DNA from: Candidatus Poseidoniaceae archaeon
GTDB taxonomy: Archaea > Thermoplasmatota > Poseidoniia > Poseidoniales > Poseidoniaceae
Reading direction: 5' to 3'
Assembly (NCBI GenBank): GCA_029250385.1
Contig: JAQXFJ010000186.1
Location: 1 to 10,221 of the forward strand
DNA: 10,221 nucleotides
The translations under genes were made by a program, and so were the position numbers. Shown piece after piece: positions 7,017-10,221 of the stretch. Positions within the stretch are counted from its first letter, which is position 1; the number at the start of each line of letters is the position of its first letter. The notes beneath the pieces were generated by a model, which made no database searches, was not told the DNA's origin, and worked only from the letters and a program-made list of their open reading frames with translations.

Positions 7017-8162
7017 ATGTTGGCCAAGTACATGGAAGATGGTTTTCGAGTAGAACATCTACCTTTTCCGATGCCTAACCGTGGGCATACCTTAGCCCAG
7101 GATTGGCGCTTTTTGACCTTCATGCATTGGCGTGTTGATATTGAAAAATTAAGACACCATGTCCCTGAAGGTCTTGAAATTGATACGTTTGAAGGAGATG
7201 CTTACATCGGCCTTGTCCCGTTCATGATGAAACATGTTCGACCAAGTTGGTTTGTAAGCACACCAGGAATCTCGAACTTCCCTGAATTTAATATCCGAAC
7301 CTATGTCAAAAAAGATGGCATTGCAGGAGTATTTTTCCTCACCTTGGAGGCCAAAAGTTTGGTCACTTGTGATTTTGCTCCAAGAACTTATGGCCTACCC
7401 TATCGTTACGCAAAAGGTAATGTCAAGAAATCCGGTGACAAGTGGAATTGGAGGAGTTCGAGTAATAATGGCCAGTTTAAACTCGCTGGAACAACAGAAG
7501 TCATTGGTGAGCAAATGCAAGCGCAACCGGGTAGTTTAGAGGAATTCTTGTTTGAGAGATACAGCCTTTACACCAGCCATAAAGGAAGTTTAAGGAGAGG
7601 TTACACGCATCATAACAAATGGAAATTTCAACTGGCCAAGGTTAAGTTGACTGAAAATTCGTTGACTGAAAGTTTTAATTTGGGGATTGATGAACTACTA
7701 ACACCAGAACTTGTGCATTATTCCGACGGAGTGAGGGTAAGAACCTATTCTATAGAATTAGCAGAACGCATTGGTACCGACATCAATCGAGACTTCTTGC
7801 TATTGGATGGGGACTGTGGACTCTGCCATAGACTTGCCACATTCCTCGATAAACGCATGAAGACGTCAACCAATTTAGGGTACCGACCAAATAGCTCGCA
7901 AGATGCACAGCGGTTGATCCAAGCAATGCCCAAGAAATACAGTGAATCTGATACAGTCTACCTCGTTAGAAATGGCCAACCATATATGCGCTCAAGTGCT
8001 GCAATTCGCTGCTTATTATACATGAAGTGGTATTACCGGATGTGGTATCCAGTTTGTTGGTTAATTCCTTTGCCGCTTCGTGATATTGCTTATCGTATAG
8101 TTGCTAAGTATCGCCACAAGGTGTTCAAAAAACCCAAAGTTTGTGCCTTCAGAGTAGATTGA
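7017..8162 (+). CDS. DUF2071 (YqjF-like) and DCC thiol-disulfide oxidoreductase fusion protein
   Basis: 381 residues in two parts. Residues about 25-245 match the DUF2071/YqjF family, with the signatures DWRFLTFMHWRV, GLEIDTFEGDAYIGLVPF and FNIRTYV; this family is related in fold to acetoacetate decarboxylase but its function is unknown. Residues about 258-381 match DCC (DUF393) proteins: LLLDGDCGLCHR holds the DxxCxxC motif (C267, C270), followed by an aromatic, basic helical region (YMKWYYRMWYPVCW) and a C-terminal CAFRVD. DCC proteins are thioredoxin-like and predicted to exchange disulfides. The two families are commonly separate proteins; here they share one reading frame with a short linker. 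Possible starts are TTG 7002, ATG 7017 and ATG 7032; 7017 is chosen for promoter distance. It is transcribed away from the membrane-anchored protease and runs head-on into the transporter gene, with 2 nt between their stops. Its substrate is unknown. Confidence 0.88.
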   Translation: MLAKYMEDGFRVEHLPFPMPNRGHTLAQDWRFLTFMHWRVDIEKLRHHVPEGLEIDTFEGDAYIGLVPFMMKHVRPSWFVSTPGISNFPEFNIRTYVKKDGIAGVFFLTLEAKSLVTCDFAPRTYGLPYRYAKGNVKKSGDKWNWRSSSNNGQFKLAGTTEVIGEQMQAQPGSLEEFLFERYSLYTSHKGSLRRGYTHHNKWKFQLAKVKLTENSLTESFNLGIDELLTPELVHYSDGVRVRTYSIELAERIGTDINRDFLLLDGDCGLCHRLATFLDKRMKTSTNLGYRPNSSQDAQRLIQAMPKKYSESDTVYLVRNGQPYMRSSAAIRCLLYMKWYYRMWYPVCWLIPLPLRDIAYRIVAKYRHKVFKKPKVCAFRVD

Positions 8163-8164
8163 GA

Positions 8165-9373
8165 CTAGAAAGAAACCTCGAAAACCATCAGGACAATACC
8201 GACAATTAGTGCGGGAATTGTAGTATGAATTGTTGCCCAAAGGCTCGCTGCCCTATGCCTTACTAGTAACGGGAACAACGCATCCCCATCTTGACTAATC
8301 GCGTTAGCGGTAAGTGCAGGGAAGGAGATGAGATCCTTGGTATACGCAGTAATTGCAATGATTTGTGGCCCACATCCGGGAATAAGTCCAATGAATGCGG
8401 CAAGAACCACCGCAATTAAACCATCACCATATCGTGCTAAATCGGCTTCTGTCATACCTGAAAACAGCATTGAAAACTCGAACACAAGGTATGCTGCCAT
8501 AACCCAAAAAGTGACAAACGCCGTCTCACTTGCCGAATGAATCATTGTTTCACGCATCGAATAGAGCTTGTCACCAATCGATGCTTCTGTATCATCTCGA
8601 ATCCAATTCTTTTGCGAGATGTAGAGTATAACAGATAGTGAAGTTCCAAGCAAACCAATCCATGTAATGAAGCCGTGAAGAGTCAATGGGTTGTAATCAA
8701 TTTCTAGATTAAACTCCGAATCTTGAGCGTTCCACACCAATAACAGCACAGCAAATATCAAACCAATTGCTGTGACCATCCACCAAACAGTATAGCCTTG
8801 ATGGAGAAGGAAATATCTCCAGCCACCTGCTTCTTCTCTTCCAAGATCATCGATGATTTCATGAGCCTCTAAATCCTCACTTTCAACCGAATTTTCTGGT
8901 GGTTTATCGTCTTTAAAGGTTGGACCAAATTTACCCAACGGATTGCGCGGGGTAATCTTCAAACCATCTACAAGGTAACCCCAAAAGACACCGACAATAA
9001 ACGAAATGAGGTGAACGGCAATTACTGGTGCTATGAATGAGGAATCGGTGACTGCTGCGCCAATTAAGACGAATGCAGCATCCCCTAATGTCGCAATGAG
9101 AGTTGCTATTACCGTTCCGTAGGTAACATATCCACGAGCGTACATTGGCATCATGACAATGGCTCCACCACATCCAGGAGTGATACCCATAAGAGCTCCA
9201 ATCACAGGTTGCCAGCGCTTATTTGCTCGAATGGCATCAACAAATTTTCCAGCCGTAATATACTGCAGCCAACTGAATAAAAGGACCATTGCGGCAACAA
9301 AAACAGTTACTGCAAGAAACGCGTCGCGCATGCTGACGACAATTACTTCGAGGACTTCCGAGGAAGTCACCAT
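8165..9373 (-). CDS. Putative manganese/heavy-metal transporter (10-TM, ArsP_2-type family)
   Basis: Integral membrane protein of 402 residues with many hydrophobic helices (including about 17-37, 56-76, 84-107, 112-135, 195-213, 234-251, 282-303, 317-340 and 378-398). It contains a tandem-repeat signature: TPGCGG at 65-70 followed by LGDAAF at 96-101, and IPGCGPQ at 331-337 followed by DGDALF at 362-367. PGCG to GDA spacing is identical (31 residues) in both halves. These motifs are those of proteins annotated as putative manganese transporters or 10-TM heavy-metal exporters; direction and ion are not established by sequence. A long acidic hydrophilic loop (about 137-190) separates the halves. 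The ATG overlaps the stop of the MntR-like gene by one base (TAATG), so translation is probably coupled, and the partner regulator supports a divalent-metal substrate. Expression is likely under the dyads upstream of the regulator. Confidence 0.87.
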   Translation of the reverse strand: MVTSSEVLEVIVVSMRDAFLAVTVFVAAMVLLFSWLQYITAGKFVDAIRANKRWQPVIGALMGITPGCGGAIVMMPMYARGYVTYGTVIATLIATLGDAAFVLIGAAVTDSSFIAPVIAVHLISFIVGVFWGYLVDGLKITPRNPLGKFGPTFKDDKPPENSVESEDLEAHEIIDDLGREEAGGWRYFLLHQGYTVWWMVTAIGLIFAVLLLVWNAQDSEFNLEIDYNPLTLHGFITWIGLLGTSLSVILYISQKNWIRDDTEASIGDKLYSMRETMIHSASETAFVTFWVMAAYLVFEFSMLFSGMTEADLARYGDGLIAVVLAAFIGLIPGCGPQIIAITAYTKDLISFPALTANAISQDGDALFPLLVRHRAASLWATIHTTIPALIVGIVLMVFEVSF

Positions 9374-10029
9374 TAGTTTTCCACCTCAAAAGAAATTTTT
9401 ACTAAACTGGCGATTGATGAAGAAATACGCTTTTTTATCGCACCAATTTTGACATTGAGACCACCATCAAACTTATCTCTAGAGATTATCTTTAATTCAG
9501 TACCAGGGTGAATACCGTTATTTTCTAGCCATGATAAAATACTCGGATCATCATCAGGAACTTGCATAACTGTCAAAGACATATTAATTGGAGAATCGCA
9601 TAACGGAAGATCACTTTCGTTGTATAACTCACCGTTAGGTCCTGGAATTGGATGACCGTGAGGGTCACGGGTAGGATTGCCCAGATACTCGGCTATAGCC
9701 ATTTCTAAATTCTTTGAGAGGGCATGTTCAAGTTTTTCCGCCTCATCATGTATTTCTTCACGGCCTAAACCTAGTGTTTGGGAAAGAAAAGTCTCCAATA
9801 ACCGATGTTTACGAACGATTGAAAGTGCTTCTAACTCGCCTTTTTTTGTTAAAGAGGCACCCTTGTAAGGAATATGATCTACTAATTCCTTTTCTGCTAG
9901 CCTTAGAATCATTTTGGTTGCAGAAGCTTTGCTGACTCGAAGATTATCGGCAAGTTGCTTTGTTCCAACGTTATTGGGACCGAGCTTCCAAAGAGATTTT
10001 AGGTAGTCCTCAACGGCTACAGAGTACAT
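9373..10029 (-). CDS. DtxR/MntR-family metal-dependent transcriptional regulator
   Basis: 218-residue homodimeric repressor expected to bind DNA when loaded with Mn(II) or Fe(II). A winged helix-turn-helix spans about 5-65 (TKQLADNLRVSKASATKMI is the HTH), a metal-binding/dimerisation domain about 66-125, and a FeoA/SH3-like domain about 148-216. Metal ligands can be aligned: D8, H75 (HRLLE), E98, E101 and H102 (EAEKLEH) correspond to D8, H77, E99, E102 and H103 of B. subtilis MntR. In DtxR the first and third of these are Met10 and Cys102, so the pattern points to manganese. MntR Glu11 is Lys11 here. H75, E79 and H94 also match DtxR ancillary-site ligands H79, E83 and H98, and the SH3-like domain is DtxR-like, making it a hybrid. 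It leads the operon with the transporter. ATG 10029 is supported by a TATA box 25 bp upstream. Confidence 0.93.
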   Translation of the reverse strand: MYSVAVEDYLKSLWKLGPNNVGTKQLADNLRVSKASATKMILRLAEKELVDHIPYKGASLTKKGELEALSIVRKHRLLETFLSQTLGLGREEIHDEAEKLEHALSKNLEMAIAEYLGNPTRDPHGHPIPGPNGELYNESDLPLCDSPINMSLTVMQVPDDDPSILSWLENNGIHPGTELKIISRDKFDGGLNVKIGAIKKRISSSIASLVKISFEVEN

Positions 10030-10038
10030 ATGCAGCGG

Positions 10039-10052
10039 TTAGCCAAGGCTAA
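10039..10052. promoter_or_regulatory. Predicted MntR/DtxR-type operator 1
   Basis: TTAGCCAAGGCTAA is a 14-bp dyad: 6-bp arms TTAGCC and GGCTAA around AA. It lies between the TATA box and the regulator ATG, overlapping the end of the TATA box, where a bound repressor would block initiation. TTAGCC/GGCTAA arms resemble those of DtxR-family boxes. Binding is inferred. Confidence 0.62.
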
Positions 10053-10056
10053 TATA
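10051..10056 (-). promoter_or_regulatory. TATA-like box of the regulator-transporter operon
   Basis: TATATT, in TCCTTATATTAGCC on the minus strand, is centred about 25 bp before ATG 10029, so transcription should begin at or next to the start codon. It sits between, and partly within, the two predicted operators. Confidence 0.55.
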
Positions 10057-10060
10057 AGGA

Positions 10061-10074
10061 TTTGCCAAGGCTAA
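10061..10074. promoter_or_regulatory. Predicted MntR/DtxR-type operator 2
   Basis: TTTGCCAAGGCTAA differs from operator 1 at one position in one arm. It lies on the upstream side of the TATA box, where TFB would contact DNA. Centre-to-centre distance to operator 1 is 22 bp, about two helical turns, so two dimers could bind on the same face. Confidence 0.6.
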
Positions 10075-10148
10075 CTTTCCAAGATTGTCACACCACCTTA
10101 CCAAGTACAATCATTTCATACTTTGATTAAGAACAACTTAAACATTGT

Positions 10149-10157
10149 ATTATATAG
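10149..10157 (+). promoter_or_regulatory. Possible TATA box for a plus-strand gene at the right edge
   Basis: ATTATATAG is centred about 27 bp before the ATG at 10180. It is followed by an unbroken run of ten A (10161-10170). The spacing fits an archaeal leaderless promoter directed away from the regulator operon. Confidence 0.35.
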
Positions 10158-10179
10158 TCGAAAAAAAAAACTCTACATT

Positions 10180-10221
10180 ATGCTAAGAGAGACCAAAAAG
10201 ACTAGACTGAGTTACAGTGCT
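10180..10221 (+). CDS. Possible start of an unidentified gene, cut by window edge
   Basis: ATG 10180 opens a frame of 14 codons (MLRETKKTRLSYSA) that reaches the right edge without a stop. The short peptide is basic and not recognisable. The only support is a TATA-like box at the right distance and the fact that the reverse strand here has stops in all three frames. It may be a chance ORF. Confidence 0.3.
   Translation, partial: MLRETKKTRLSYSA

Noticed and set aside
6936..7058. N-terminal extension of the membrane-anchored protease to TTG 7058
   Set aside because: It would overlap the divergent gene, put 57 non-hydrophobic residues before the membrane segment and ignore the TATA-like box before ATG 6935.
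7089..7098. TTAGCC near the start of the DUF2071 gene as another operator
   Set aside because: Only one half-site without its inverted partner, inside coding sequence.
8931..9452. Minus-strand 80-codon and plus-strand 99-codon ORFs
   Set aside because: Both overlap the transporter in other frames, and the transporter frame shows hydrophobic helices and the PGCG...GDA signature here.
10161..10170. Oligo-T terminator (minus strand) of a gene coming from the right
   Set aside because: All three minus-strand frames have stops within the last 50 bases, so no minus-strand gene reaches this tract, though a longer untranslated end cannot be excluded.

Overview
The window looks like chromosomal DNA of a marine, probably planktonic archaeon. 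The best guess is Thermoplasmatota / Marine Group II (Poseidoniales) or a relative. This rests on gene content (secreted subtilases, one with a PGF-type C-terminal tail; a DtxR/MntR-family regulator with a membrane metal transporter), on TATA-like boxes about 25-31 bp before several start codons, and on the near absence of untranslated leaders. It is an inference: no rRNA, tRNA or ribosomal protein gene is present to confirm it. The base composition is moderately AT-rich, and no mobile element, tRNA, CRISPR array or integrase is visible.

Layout, left to right. (1) 1-1900, minus strand: a molybdenum hydroxylase operon of the xanthine dehydrogenase family. A small [2Fe-2S] subunit is followed directly by the large Mo-cofactor subunit, which runs off the left edge. 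(2) 1953-3539, minus: a membrane-attached, GPAT-like acyltransferase of the PlsC/Gpt2 type. (3) 3613-5529, minus: a secreted subtilisin-like protease with signal peptide, propeptide, complete catalytic residues and a PGF-type C-terminal anchor. (4) 5601-6935, minus: a second, quite different subtilase with an N-terminal membrane anchor and almost no propeptide. (5) 7017-8162, plus: a divergently transcribed fusion of a DUF2071 (YqjF-like) domain and a DCC-type thiol-disulfide oxidoreductase domain. (6) 8165-10029, minus: a metal-homeostasis operon, an MntR-like repressor overlapping by 1 nt a 10-TM-type putative manganese/heavy-metal transporter. (7) 10180-10221, plus: the possible beginning of another gene, cut by the right edge.

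How the parts work together. The clearest regulatory unit is the last operon. Its promoter carries two near-identical dyads (TTAGCCAAGGCTAA and TTTGCCAAGGCTAA), spaced 22 bp centre to centre and flanking the TATA box, which suggests metal-dependent autoregulation of the repressor and transporter. The two proteases could serve extracellular protein degradation, the oxidoreductase oxidation of heterocycles or aldehydes, and the acyltransferase acyl-ester lipid synthesis; nothing in the sequence ties these neighbours into one pathway. No obviously new defence or mobile system is present. The points most worth a second look are the dual operator, the metal-ligand set of the repressor, the propeptide-less subtilase, the DUF2071-DCC fusion, and a glycerol-phosphate acyltransferase in what appears to be an archaeon.
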